Assembly: GCA_964408955.1 (NCBI GenBank)
Contig: CAYPBK010000007.1
Coordinates: forward strand, 7,329 to 71,328
Source of the DNA: JAAYKT01 sp964408955
Lineage (GTDB): Bacteria > Bacillota > Clostridia > Lutisporales > Lutisporaceae
DNA length: 64,000 nucleotides
Direction of reading: 5' to 3'
Shown: positions 45,840-54,011 of the stretch, in pieces
How positions within the stretch are numbered: position 1 is the stretch's first letter
How the letters are laid out: every line of letters starts with the position of its first letter
Program-made: the position numbers and the translations under genes
The notes under the pieces: model-generated
Database searches by the model: none
The model's input: the letters and a program-made list of their open reading frames with translations, nothing else
What the model was told of the DNA's origin: nothing

Positions 45840-45883
45840 ATATTTGATATATCAAATATAACAGAATCTTTGGTTCAGCACAA
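45840..45883 (-). promoter_or_regulatory. Promoter and operator of the reductase-transporter operon
   Basis: On the minus strand there is TTGTGC (45878-45883), 17 bp, TATATT (45855-45860). The -10 box overlaps the perfect palindrome ATATTTGATATATCAAATAT (45840-45859). An identical palindrome overlaps the -10 of the divergent GntR gene. Confidence 0.85.
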
Positions 45884-45954
45884 GTGTTTTTGTCGAGTTT
45901 TTTTACAAAATGGTATATAAATGCTAATAAAACGAGAAATATGTCAAAAAGCAC

Positions 45955-45998
45955 TTGAAATTAATGATTACTTTTGTTATATTTGATATATCAAATAT
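45955..45998 (+). promoter_or_regulatory. Promoter and operator of the GntR gene
   Basis: On the plus strand there is TTGAAA (45955-45960), 17 bp, TATATT (45978-45983), with the second copy of the 20-bp palindrome at 45979-45998 covering the -10. It is a mirror image of the minus-strand promoter 100 bp away and points to autorepression. Confidence 0.87.
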
Positions 45999-46018
45999 GT
46001 TTATAGGAGGCTTGTTTA

Positions 46019-46801
46019 ATGAGAAAAGGGATAAACAGTACCCCTTTGACAGATTCCTTTGCAGAAAACTCCCTAACTGAATATGTTTATCAACAGGTTA
46101 AAAACAAAATTATTTTTCTCCATTACAAACCAGATCAATTCTTAACCGAAACAATGCTTTCGTCCGAATATCAAGTTAGTAAAATGCCTGTAAAGATGGC
46201 TATCAATGAATTGATAAAGGAAGGGTGGTTAATTGCTGATTTTCGTAAAAAGACAAAAGTAAAAGGAATTACAAAAAAGGATATACTCAGCATATACGAT
46301 TTTCGTTCATTAATAGAAAACTATGCAATTGATATTGTATTTCAGAAACAATTAGCCATTACACAAGCAAAACGTTTAGAAAAAATTCTTCCAGAATTAC
46401 AGAATAATCGTGACAATCCTCAATCATATTTGCTTTCTGAACGTACAATGCACGCTACTTTAATAAGCGTGTGTGAAAATGAGCGTATCACAAATGTCTA
46501 TGATAATTTACAGGATGAAATTATACGCATATCTCACCTAAGTCAAATTAACCAAAGTATTAACAAAAACACCGAATACATAAATATACCAATCGAATCT
46601 TGGCAGTCTCTTATTGGACATATTCGGTCAAAGGAATACCTATTAGCCAAGCGTGAGTTAATGGATCATTTACAATTTGGTCGTCAAAATGCCCTGCATG
46701 CACTTGAACAATGGCAACAAATTAACCATTTAACTGTTGCCAAAAAAAAGGCTTCTGAAATAAGCAAAAGAAGGGGGGCTGATTTGTTAACAGACTTATA
46801 G
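46019..46801 (+). CDS. GntR-family regulator with FCD domain
   Basis: This 260-aa regulator has an N-terminal winged helix (YVYQQVKNKIIFLHYKPDQF, then SSEYQVSKMPVKMAINELIK) and a helical FCD ligand-binding domain (about 100-240, starting YDFRSLIENYAIDIVF). It is transcribed divergently from the GrdE-type gene and carries the palindromes described at 45840 and 45979, so it very likely represses both directions until a substrate-derived ligand binds. The metal-binding His pattern of FCD proteins is not obvious. The binding-protein gene follows 40 bp later. Confidence 0.92.
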   Translation: MRKGINSTPLTDSFAENSLTEYVYQQVKNKIIFLHYKPDQFLTETMLSSEYQVSKMPVKMAINELIKEGWLIADFRKKTKVKGITKKDILSIYDFRSLIENYAIDIVFQKQLAITQAKRLEKILPELQNNRDNPQSYLLSERTMHATLISVCENERITNVYDNLQDEIIRISHLSQINQSINKNTEYINIPIESWQSLIGHIRSKEYLLAKRELMDHLQFGRQNALHALEQWQQINHLTVAKKKASEISKRRGADLLTDL

Positions 46802-46841
46802 TGCCAGTACTTACCTAAAAGTAAAAGAAAGGAGATTTATT

Positions 46842-48443
46842 ATGCTAAAAAAGTATACTCCAAAGATAAAAGTTACCCTTTTATTTTTATTCATTCTTAT
46901 GACTATTATAGGTTGTGGTAAAAGCACCGGAGGTAATGACACTAAATCCAATGCTAACGGGGATTCCGTAAAGACAAACGCTGCTGGAAACCTGGACATT
47001 CTAACCATCGTCGTACCAACAGACCCTGCAACTATGGATCCAGCTATGAATACGTATTTTGCTGCTCATCAAGTCAGTAGGCATATTTATGAAACATTAT
47101 TTAGACTAGATTCGAATTTTAACCTTTTGCCTATGCTAGCCAAAGAATGGCGTTATCTTGATGATCTAACCGTTGAAATTAAACTACAAAGCGGGGTACA
47201 TTTTCATAATGGTGATCCGCTAACTCCTGAAGACGTATTATTCAGCTTTAAACGTTCTTACGATGACGGTACTGCAGGTTACTCAAATGTAGTAGCTATT
47301 GATTTTGAAAAGTGCAAAATAATTGATGAAACTACATTTACAATAGTTACTAAGGAACCAACGGCTAACCAACTTGCACTACTTTCAAATGCATTTACAG
47401 GTATTTTTAGTAAATCTGATTTTGAATCAAAGAACGGGGACTTTTTCAAAAAAATTGCCGGCACTGGGCCGTATCTTCTAGATAGCTATGCTGAGGGGGA
47501 TCACTATACTCTTGCTTCTTATGAAGGATATTGGGATGATAGCGTCGCTGACCGGATTAAAAATCTTAATTTTCGTGTAATAACTGAAGGGGCAAATAGG
47601 GCTATAGAAGCAGAAACCGGAAGTGCTGATATTGTCTACGATATAACAGCAAACGATAAGGAGCGTATAAAGAACGCAGCTAACTTACAATATATATATG
47701 CCTACTCAGCAAATAGCAATTATATTTGCTTGAACACAGCCAAACCGCCGTTAGATGATATACGTGTGCGTAAAGCAATCATGTATGGAATTGACCGCGA
47801 TGTAGTGGTTGCAATGGCTTATAAAGGAATGGGGAAAAAGCCCAACACCTTTTTTAATGAAGACATTATTGGATCGGCGGATATAAGTAACAAAATATTA
47901 GAACGCGACATAGAAAAAGCAAAAAGCCTTTTGACGGAAGCCGGATATGCAAACGGTTTGACCTTAGAGTTTGCGGCCGAAAGTAATCAAACTATGCGCA
48001 TGGACGTGGCAGAATCGGTTCAAGCACAGCTAGCGGATATTGGCATTGAAGTAAAGCTTAATTTTATGGACGCAAACGCTTACTCTAGTTACACTGCCAG
48101 CGGTAATCATAACCTTTGTATTTACGGTTTATCTGCTTCCACAGGAGAGGCTGGTAACGGTTTAATGCGCTTTACTCCTGCAATGAGTTACTACACACTA
48201 ACGTCTCATAATGATGAGAAAGTACTAAAGAATATAAATGAAGGCTTGCATACTATTGACGAAGCTAAGAGAATACAACTCTTTAAAGATGCTCAATACG
48301 GTCTCATGGATTTATACTGTGTATTGCCTATTTGGTCCAAAGAGATCAATGCCGCTGCTGCAAATTATGTAGATATGTCTGATTTTTATCTCGACCGCAG
48401 TTATGAAACACACCTTTTAACGGGGGTGCGATTTAAATTCTAA
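46842..48443 (+). CDS. Opp/Dpp-family substrate-binding lipoprotein of the selenoenzyme block
   Basis: This 533-aa family-5 solute-binding lipoprotein has lipobox T-I-I-G-C with Cys25 and a Ser/Asn-rich linker. Family blocks include DPATMDPAMNTYFAAHQVSR, VHFHNGDPLTPEDVLFSFKR and RVRKAIMYGIDRDVV. It is the only binding protein near the oppB-C-D-F genes at 39137-42995, which lack their own, so it probably serves that transporter although it is on the opposite strand with the regulator. A terminator follows at 48538. The ligand is unknown; family members bind peptides, but also smaller solutes. Confidence 0.93.
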   Translation: MLKKYTPKIKVTLLFLFILMTIIGCGKSTGGNDTKSNANGDSVKTNAAGNLDILTIVVPTDPATMDPAMNTYFAAHQVSRHIYETLFRLDSNFNLLPMLAKEWRYLDDLTVEIKLQSGVHFHNGDPLTPEDVLFSFKRSYDDGTAGYSNVVAIDFEKCKIIDETTFTIVTKEPTANQLALLSNAFTGIFSKSDFESKNGDFFKKIAGTGPYLLDSYAEGDHYTLASYEGYWDDSVADRIKNLNFRVITEGANRAIEAETGSADIVYDITANDKERIKNAANLQYIYAYSANSNYICLNTAKPPLDDIRVRKAIMYGIDRDVVVAMAYKGMGKKPNTFFNEDIIGSADISNKILERDIEKAKSLLTEAGYANGLTLEFAAESNQTMRMDVAESVQAQLADIGIEVKLNFMDANAYSSYTASGNHNLCIYGLSASTGEAGNGLMRFTPAMSYYTLTSHNDEKVLKNINEGLHTIDEAKRIQLFKDAQYGLMDLYCVLPIWSKEINAAAANYVDMSDFYLDRSYETHLLTGVRFKF

Positions 48444-48537
48444 TTATTTTAGTTTATAAAACTTTAAAAAATAAATAAGCTACTTTATCTAAATAACGAG
48501 ACAATCCATATATAACAAATTGTTAAGAAACTTATAT

Positions 48538-48576
48538 AAAAATACTCTTTTTAGGTCAGGAAAAGAGTATTTTTAT
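48538..48576 (+). terminator. Terminator after the binding-protein gene
   Basis: The stem AAAAATACTCTTTT/AAAAGAGTATTTTT (48538-48551 and 48561-48574) has loop of about 9 nt and a T-rich tail. Confidence 0.8.
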
Positions 48577-48589
48577 TACTTTTCTTTTG

Positions 48590-48712
48590 CAGTAAGGGAA
48601 CCTTTTATCCTCATCAAGTCCAAAGCCAAAAGTCTTATTAAATCCCCCGCCAAATCGACTATATCTCAGGCAAGGAGAAATCTCGTAAAATTACAAAAAA
48701 TAATCCCTAATA
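48590..48712 (-). pseudogene. Degenerate fragment of a CapD-type dehydratase gene
   Basis: Read on the minus strand, 48605-48668 gives IVDLAGDLIRL and, after a one-base shift, GFGLDEDKR. These align with KIVDLARDLIRLSGFEPDED in the intact CapD-type gene at 57966-59816. At the DNA level, AGACTTT-TGGCTTTGGACTTGATGAGGA aligns in pieces with the intact gene, with a one-base deletion. The fragment is too short to be functional and explains an apparent plus-strand frame here as noise. Confidence 0.6.
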
Positions 48713-48818
48713 TTAAAATCTCTTTTATGTTAATTGGCTTGAACAGCAGTACAAAAAAACAAGTCAAATCTTCATGAATGGATTTGCACACATCGAGGCT
48801 AATACGGTATCTTTATGC

Positions 48819-48866
48819 GATACCATAAAACTGAATTGCCGTGGTGTGGTAACTTGTGCCAATAAA
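48819..48866 (+). repeat. 48-bp direct repeat, right copy
   Basis: This is identical to 38923-38970. Immediately before it, GGTATC (about 48806-48811) pairs with GATACC in the repeat, an extra hairpin that the left copy has only weakly. It closes the 9.9-kb transporter-selenoenzyme block next to the CapD-type remnant. Confidence 0.9.
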
Positions 48867-48887
48867 ACAAGACAGGTACTCCTGTCT
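48860..48887 (-). terminator. Terminator of the isoaspartyl dipeptidase operon
   Basis: The stem AGACAGG/CCTGTCT (48870-48876 with 48881-48887), read on the minus strand, is followed by TTGTTTTATT. It lies 22 bp after the iadA stop. Confidence 0.85.
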
Positions 48888-48908
48888 CGCTAATTATCAC
48901 TGTTATAT

Positions 48909-50036
48909 TTATTCAAATGTTCCTTTAGCTATAAGCTCTCCATCCTTCATTAAAAACTTACCTTTAGCAATCACCGAATCTATTTTTTTATCATCATCAA
49001 GAATAACCATATCACCGTCACTGCCTTCTCTTATACAACCCTTTTGTGGAAATATTTCCAAAGCTTCAGCAACGTTTTTTGTAAACATAGGCAAAATATT
49101 TTCGAGGTCTATTCCTTTTTCTTTAGTTAAAATTCCTATCAAATCCATTAAAGTATCCATTTTTGCCACAGCCATACCTACAATATCTTTCTTATCATTC
49201 CATATCGGTAAACTGCCATTACCATCAGAGCTTACTGTTAAAAGCTTTTCAGGAACCCTTGATAAAAGGTCAATAATTATATCTGCTGTATATTCAAGAT
49301 TTCGACCTGTTGAACAATCAATATAGCCTCCCTCGTTTGCAAAAATAACCGCATCCTCAATACAATTTGCAATATGAGTAGGTCGGAAATGTTTTATTGG
49401 AATATTGCTTGTTTTTATTATATCTAATATCATTTTAATGCCGCTGTTGGCTGATCCTACATGAATGTGTAAAATGCCCGGCTTTTTAGATATTAAGCTG
49501 GCTATTCTTATTTGGGATACAAGAGATATCATATCTTGTTTGGTTATATTTGAGCATCTGTGATCTGATATAGCTATTTTGCACCCCAACACCTCATTTA
49601 TAAATACAATATCATCTGCAACACTATTTGTTAAAAAAGGTGATGGGTACTCGTAAGCGCCGGTAAGACAATAAGCTGTTATACCTTCTTCATTAAGTGC
49701 TTTTGTTTTCGCAACCAAGTTTGACACAGTGCGTGTCCGAGAATCAGTACCCAATAATCCTACCACTGTTGTTACACCGGATAAAATACACTGGGATAGC
49801 TGTATCTCAGGGGTTCTGCTTGAAAAACCATTTTCCCCGCCGCCACCGGTTATATGCACATGTTGATCTATAAGTCCTGGTATAATAGCTTTGCCTTTTA
49901 CATCATAAATATCTGCAACGCTATAAATTAAATCCAGTTTTGGAGCTATTTTTGCGATTTTATCGTTACAAATCAAAATATCATTTATCCCGCGATCCTC
50001 CGGTGAATATAAATGCGCATTTTTCAAAATAATCAT
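48909..50036 (-). CDS. iadA: Isoaspartyl (beta-aspartyl) dipeptidase
   Basis: This 375-aa binuclear zinc amidohydrolase cleaves isoaspartyl dipeptides arising from damaged protein. The family text is nearly complete: PGLIDQHVHITGGGGENGFS (first metal His pair), CILSGVTTVVGLLGTDSRTR, LTGAYEYPSPFLTNSVADD, ISDHRCSNIT, the metal site HIHVGSANSG and HFRPTHIANC, and TVSSDGNGSLP with the catalytic Asp. The start ATG 50036 follows TTGGAG. It is the last gene of an Opp operon, so its substrate is probably an imported peptide. Confidence 0.95.
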   Translation of the reverse strand: MIILKNAHLYSPEDRGINDILICNDKIAKIAPKLDLIYSVADIYDVKGKAIIPGLIDQHVHITGGGGENGFSSRTPEIQLSQCILSGVTTVVGLLGTDSRTRTVSNLVAKTKALNEEGITAYCLTGAYEYPSPFLTNSVADDIVFINEVLGCKIAISDHRCSNITKQDMISLVSQIRIASLISKKPGILHIHVGSANSGIKMILDIIKTSNIPIKHFRPTHIANCIEDAVIFANEGGYIDCSTGRNLEYTADIIIDLLSRVPEKLLTVSSDGNGSLPIWNDKKDIVGMAVAKMDTLMDLIGILTKEKGIDLENILPMFTKNVAEALEIFPQKGCIREGSDGDMVILDDDKKIDSVIAKGKFLMKDGELIAKGTFE

Positions 50037-50080
50037 AATTCGACTCCAATCTGCCGCAAATTGCGGCTTTATAATATCCT

Positions 50081-51067
50081 TTATTTAGATAGTTCTAAAT
50101 GGCAAGCCACATAATGCTCTTTTCCAACTTCTATTAAAGGAGGCTCTTCCAATCGGCACCTTTCGAAAGCATAAGGACATCGTGTATGAAATCTGCAACC
50201 CGTTGGAATACTTGAAGCACTGGGTACCTCACCCTTCAAATATATCCGCTCTTTTTTTCTGATACCCGGAAGCAAGAACATAGAGGAAAGCAGAGCTTGG
50301 GTATAAGGGTGTGCACATCCTCCATACAAATCTTCTGTTTTTGCCAGCTCAACGATTTTGCCAAGATACATTACTGCCACTCTATCACTTATATGCTCTA
50401 CAATATTTAAATCATGCGAAATAAAAATATAGGTCATATTCGAATATTGCTCTCTCAAATCAATAAGCAAATTAATTATCTGGGACTGCACCGAGACATC
50501 AAGGGCAGATACCGCTTCATCGCATATCACTATTTCCGGCTTAAGGGCAAGAGCCTTGGCAATAGCTATCCTTTGCCTCTGACCCCCCGAAAATTCGTGG
50601 GGATACCTTTGAGCATAGGACGGACTCAATCCGACTTGCCTCAATAGTTCAGCAATACTCTCCGAGGCTTCCTCCTTTGACATACCCATTTGAATAATTA
50701 GCACTTCACCTATAAGGCGGCTAATCGTCTGTCTTGGATTAAGGGAGGAATAAGGATCCTGAAAAACCATCTGAATATTTCTACGTAGTTTTCTGAGCTT
50801 CTCTCCTTTAAGGCTTAAAATATTATTATTTTTAAATAATATACTGCCTGATAAGGGTTCATTAAGCCTGACAATACTCCTGCCCAGTGTAGTTTTCCCA
50901 CAGCCTGATTCACCTACTAAGCCTAGAGTCTCACCTTCTTGTACTTGAAGAGAAACATTATCAACAGCTTTTATACAATCTTTTGTTTTTTGTAACAGGC
51001 CTGATTTTAACGGAAAGTAAACCTTCAATTCGTTTATTGACAAAATTGATTCATTGTTCATATTCAT
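50081..51067 (-). CDS. Opp-type ATP-binding protein (OppF-like) of the dipeptide module
   Basis: This 328-aa ATPase has Walker A GESGCGKTT, canonical signature EFSGGQRQR and Walker B EIVICDEAVSALDVS, plus the C-terminal Cys motif CRFHTRCPYAFERC. It overlaps the end of the OppD-like gene by 17 bp. It differs from the 39137 copy in keeping the normal signature. A second in-frame ATG two codons later is an alternative start. Confidence 0.93.
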   Translation of the reverse strand: MNMNNESILSINELKVYFPLKSGLLQKTKDCIKAVDNVSLQVQEGETLGLVGESGCGKTTLGRSIVRLNEPLSGSILFKNNNILSLKGEKLRKLRRNIQMVFQDPYSSLNPRQTISRLIGEVLIIQMGMSKEEASESIAELLRQVGLSPSYAQRYPHEFSGGQRQRIAIAKALALKPEIVICDEAVSALDVSVQSQIINLLIDLREQYSNMTYIFISHDLNIVEHISDRVAVMYLGKIVELAKTEDLYGGCAHPYTQALLSSMFLLPGIRKKERIYLKGEVPSASSIPTGCRFHTRCPYAFERCRLEEPPLIEVGKEHYVACHLELSK

Positions 51068-52037
51068 ACCGCCTTAAAAAACAACTTACTTTTCTATCTT
51101 TATTTATATATACATCGGGTGAGCAGGTCCTGCATATATCCATTGCTTTAGGACACCTTGGATAAAACCTGCATCCTTTTGGAAAATTCAAAGGGCTGGG
51201 CACCGTACCAGGGATAGATTTAAGACGTTCGCCTTTTTTAATCTTCATGCCGGGGATTGACATAATAAGCATTTCTGTGTATGGATGAAGTGGATTAGTC
51301 AATATATCTTCGCAATTTCCCTCTTCAACAATTCTCCCGGCGTACATCACAGCAACTTTATCTGCAATCTCTGATACAACACCAAAATCATGGGTTATCA
51401 AAAGAATAGACATATTAAACTCTTTTTGCAAAGCTTTAAGGAGATCTATAATTTGCGCTTGTATTGTAACATCCAACGCTGTTGTAGGCTCGTCTGCAAT
51501 CAGTACTTGAGGATTTGAAGCCAATGCAATTGCAATCATAACCCTTTGCCGAAGACCACCTGAAAGCTGATGGGGATAAACCTTTAGCCTTTCATCCGGT
51601 TTTGGTACTCCTACCTTTTCTAAAATATCTATTGATTTTTTATATATTTCTTTCTTTGTTATATGAGGATAATGTATCTTAAATATTTCCCCAATCTGCC
51701 TATCAATTTTATAGACTGGGTTTAGAGATGTCATAGGCTCCTGAAAAATCATAGAAATTTTAAAGCCTCTTATTAACCTCATTTCCTCTTTATTCAAGAT
51801 TGACATTTCTTCGTTGTCCAATGTCATAATTTCTGAATTTACAATTGCAGATCTATCTAAAAGCCTCATTATTGCTAAGGATGTTACTGTTTTTCCCGAA
51901 CCTGATTCGCCTACAATTGCCATTGTCTGACCTTTATCTATTGAAAAGGATACATTTTCAACAGGCTTTATTTCACCTTGCTGAGTTTTAAATGTAACAT
52001 TTAAATTTTTTATATTTAACAGTTTTCTCTTTTCCAT
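51051..52037 (-). CDS. Opp-type ATP-binding protein (OppD-like) of the dipeptide module
   Basis: This 328-aa ATPase has Walker A GESGSGKTV, signature QLSGGLRQR, Walker B VLIADEPTTALDVT and the Cys motif CRFYPRCPKAMDIC. I use ATG 52037 with GGTGGAGG seven bases upstream and a normal OppD start (EKRKLLNIKNLNVTF); a longer frame to 52094 runs back over the OppC-like gene and is less likely. Confidence 0.92.
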   Translation of the reverse strand: MEKRKLLNIKNLNVTFKTQQGEIKPVENVSFSIDKGQTMAIVGESGSGKTVTSLAIMRLLDRSAIVNSEIMTLDNEEMSILNKEEMRLIRGFKISMIFQEPMTSLNPVYKIDRQIGEIFKIHYPHITKKEIYKKSIDILEKVGVPKPDERLKVYPHQLSGGLRQRVMIAIALASNPQVLIADEPTTALDVTIQAQIIDLLKALQKEFNMSILLITHDFGVVSEIADKVAVMYAGRIVEEGNCEDILTNPLHPYTEMLIMSIPGMKIKKGERLKSIPGTVPSPLNFPKGCRFYPRCPKAMDICRTCSPDVYINKDRKVSCFLRRYEYEQ

Positions 52038-52050
52038 GGCTATCCTCCAC

Positions 52051-52953
52051 CTACTTTCTTTGTTTAGGATCAAAGGCATCGCGAAGCCCATCACCTATCC
52101 AATTAATTGATAATACAGACAAGGAAATAGCCACACCCGGAATTGTTGTAAGATATGAAGCACTTTGCAAATAATCCCTGCCTTGATTAAGCATTACACC
52201 CCAATCAGGAATAGTTGCATCAATGCCAAGTCCTAAAAAATTAAGGCTGGCGGCAGAGAGTATTGCGCTTCCGACTGTCAATGTAAGCTGAACAATAATT
52301 GGACCCCAGCAATTAGGCAGAACATGATTTATCATAATCCTCAAGTCCTTTAAACCTGCAACCTTTGCAGATTCAACATATTCTTGTTTCTTTATCATAA
52401 GAACCTGACCCCTTGTGAGTCGGGCAAAACCAGGCCAGCTGACAATAGCCAGAGTTATCACTATGTTCCTTTGGTTTGCTCCTAATGCCGCCATAATGGC
52501 TATGGCAATTATTAAAAATGGGAAGGACAGCATTATGTCTGTTATTCTCATACTGAAACCATCTATTATTCCGCCGAAATAACCGCTTATACAACCTATT
52601 GCAACACCGATAAAAGCGGATAGCAGCGCGACGGAAATACCCGTCAGTAAAGATGTTCGACCGCCAAAAATCAACCTTGACCAAATATCTCTGCCATAAT
52701 CATCCGTGCCTAAAAAGTGACCCGGTGATCCGGGCGGAAGCAATTTATCCTTTAGATTCATGTTCAATATGGGATTGTATTTAGTAAAAAAAGGGGCGAA
52801 AATACATATTGTTATAATAGCAATGAATATTATAAGCCCTAAGACAGCTAATTTATTTTTCTTGAATTCTCTTATTATCTCTACCCTATACGGAATTACT
52901 GCATAGTTTTCTTTCTCATTTATTTGTGTATCTTTCCCTGTTTCCATCAGCAC
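52051..52953 (-). CDS. Opp-type permease (OppC-like) of the dipeptide module
   Basis: This 300-aa permease has the OppC N-terminus (IIREFKKNKLAVLGLIIFIA), the segment HFLGTDDYGRDIWSRLIFGG and the EAA loop ESAKVAGLKDLRIMINHVLP. The start GTG 52953 directly follows the stop of the OppB-like gene, with AGGAG about six bases before; an ATG two codons later is also possible. Confidence 0.92.
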   Translation of the reverse strand: MLMETGKDTQINEKENYAVIPYRVEIIREFKKNKLAVLGLIIFIAIITICIFAPFFTKYNPILNMNLKDKLLPPGSPGHFLGTDDYGRDIWSRLIFGGRTSLLTGISVALLSAFIGVAIGCISGYFGGIIDGFSMRITDIMLSFPFLIIAIAIMAALGANQRNIVITLAIVSWPGFARLTRGQVLMIKKQEYVESAKVAGLKDLRIMINHVLPNCWGPIIVQLTLTVGSAILSAASLNFLGLGIDATIPDWGVMLNQGRDYLQSASYLTTIPGVAISLSVLSINWIGDGLRDAFDPKQRK

Positions 52954-53922
52954 CTACTTCTCCTCACTTTGAAAGCTTATTTTTGGATTTAGCCATACGT
53001 ACATTAAATCTACTATCAGATTTATCAAAATGAACATTGTGCATAAAACCAAAGTTGCACCTTGTATCACAGGATAATCCCTCCTGCCTATTGCGTTAAC
53101 AACCATTCTTCCTACGCCCGGCCAAGCAAAAATAGTTTCCGTTACAACCGCACCTCCGAGAAGCGCTCCCAGCTCTGACCCAATAACTGTTACTACAGGT
53201 ATCATAGCATTTTTTAAAGCGTGACCCGTCAGAATTTTTAAGTCTTTCTGCCCTTTGCTTTTTGCGAATCTTATATAATCCTGATTTAAAACATCAAGCA
53301 TGCTTGAACGTATCATTCTAGTCTGAGTTGCGGCAAGCCCTAATCCCAAAGAAAAGGAAGGCAATGCTAAATGCTTTAGAAACAACCACAAACCTTCATC
53401 CAAACTACCTATCCCTTGACTTGGAAACCACCGTAATTTTAATGAAAAAACTATAATCATAACCAAAGCAAACCAAAACTTAGGAAGGGAAACACTAACC
53501 GTTGCAAGGAATGTAGCCATTGTATCCCAAATACTATTATGCTTTACTGCTGCTAATATACCCAAAGGTACTGCAATAATCAGAGCTATTGCCATTGCAC
53601 CAAAAGTTAAAATCAAAGTATTGGGTATCCTCGCTTTTATCTCTAAAAAAACATCCTTACCGGTATTATAAGATTTGCCCAAGTCCCCCTTTAAAGCGTC
53701 TGCTACGAAACTGAAATATCTTGTGAAAAAAGGTTTGTCCAAACCCAAGTCCTCACGAACCTGGTTATAAGTCTCTTGGTCCACGCTTTGCGTTTCACTT
53801 GCCCCCAACATAATATAAACAGGATCGCCGGGCACAATATAAAGCAACCCAAATATGAGAAAAGATATCGCAAGCAAAGTAGGAATCATTTGTAAAAGTC
53901 TTCGTATAATATAAACTTTCAT
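52954..53922 (-). CDS. Opp-type permease (OppB-like) of the dipeptide module
   Basis: This 322-aa permease opens with MKVYIIRRLLQMIPTLLAIS, as OppB proteins do, has the EAA loop YIRFAKSKGQKDLKILTGHA and ends in WLNPKISF. It is separated from the binding-protein gene by 90 bp containing a large hairpin, and is followed without a gap by the OppC-like gene. Confidence 0.93.
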   Translation of the reverse strand: MKVYIIRRLLQMIPTLLAISFLIFGLLYIVPGDPVYIMLGASETQSVDQETYNQVREDLGLDKPFFTRYFSFVADALKGDLGKSYNTGKDVFLEIKARIPNTLILTFGAMAIALIIAVPLGILAAVKHNSIWDTMATFLATVSVSLPKFWFALVMIIVFSLKLRWFPSQGIGSLDEGLWLFLKHLALPSFSLGLGLAATQTRMIRSSMLDVLNQDYIRFAKSKGQKDLKILTGHALKNAMIPVVTVIGSELGALLGGAVVTETIFAWPGVGRMVVNAIGRRDYPVIQGATLVLCTMFILINLIVDLMYVWLNPKISFQSEEK

Positions 53923-53949
53923 TACAACCTCCCATAAATGAGACGAACG

Positions 53950-54005
53950 ATAAGCTTAGCAAGACACCGTATGATTGCTCCATAGGTGTCCTGCAAAAAG
54001 CTTAT
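53950..54005 (-). other. Large hairpin between the binding-protein and OppB-like genes
   Basis: The outer stem ATAAGCTT/AAGCTTAT (53950-53957, 53998-54005) and inner stem GACACC/GGTGTC (53963-53968, 53985-53990) have no U-tract. This fits an RNA element that keeps the binding protein more abundant than the permeases. Confidence 0.7.
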
Positions 54006-54011
54006 AGCACT

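Noticed and set aside
48520..48777. An 85-aa plus-strand gene after the binding-protein gene
   Set aside because: It starts inside a terminator, has no ribosome site, and covers a minus-strand CapD-type remnant.
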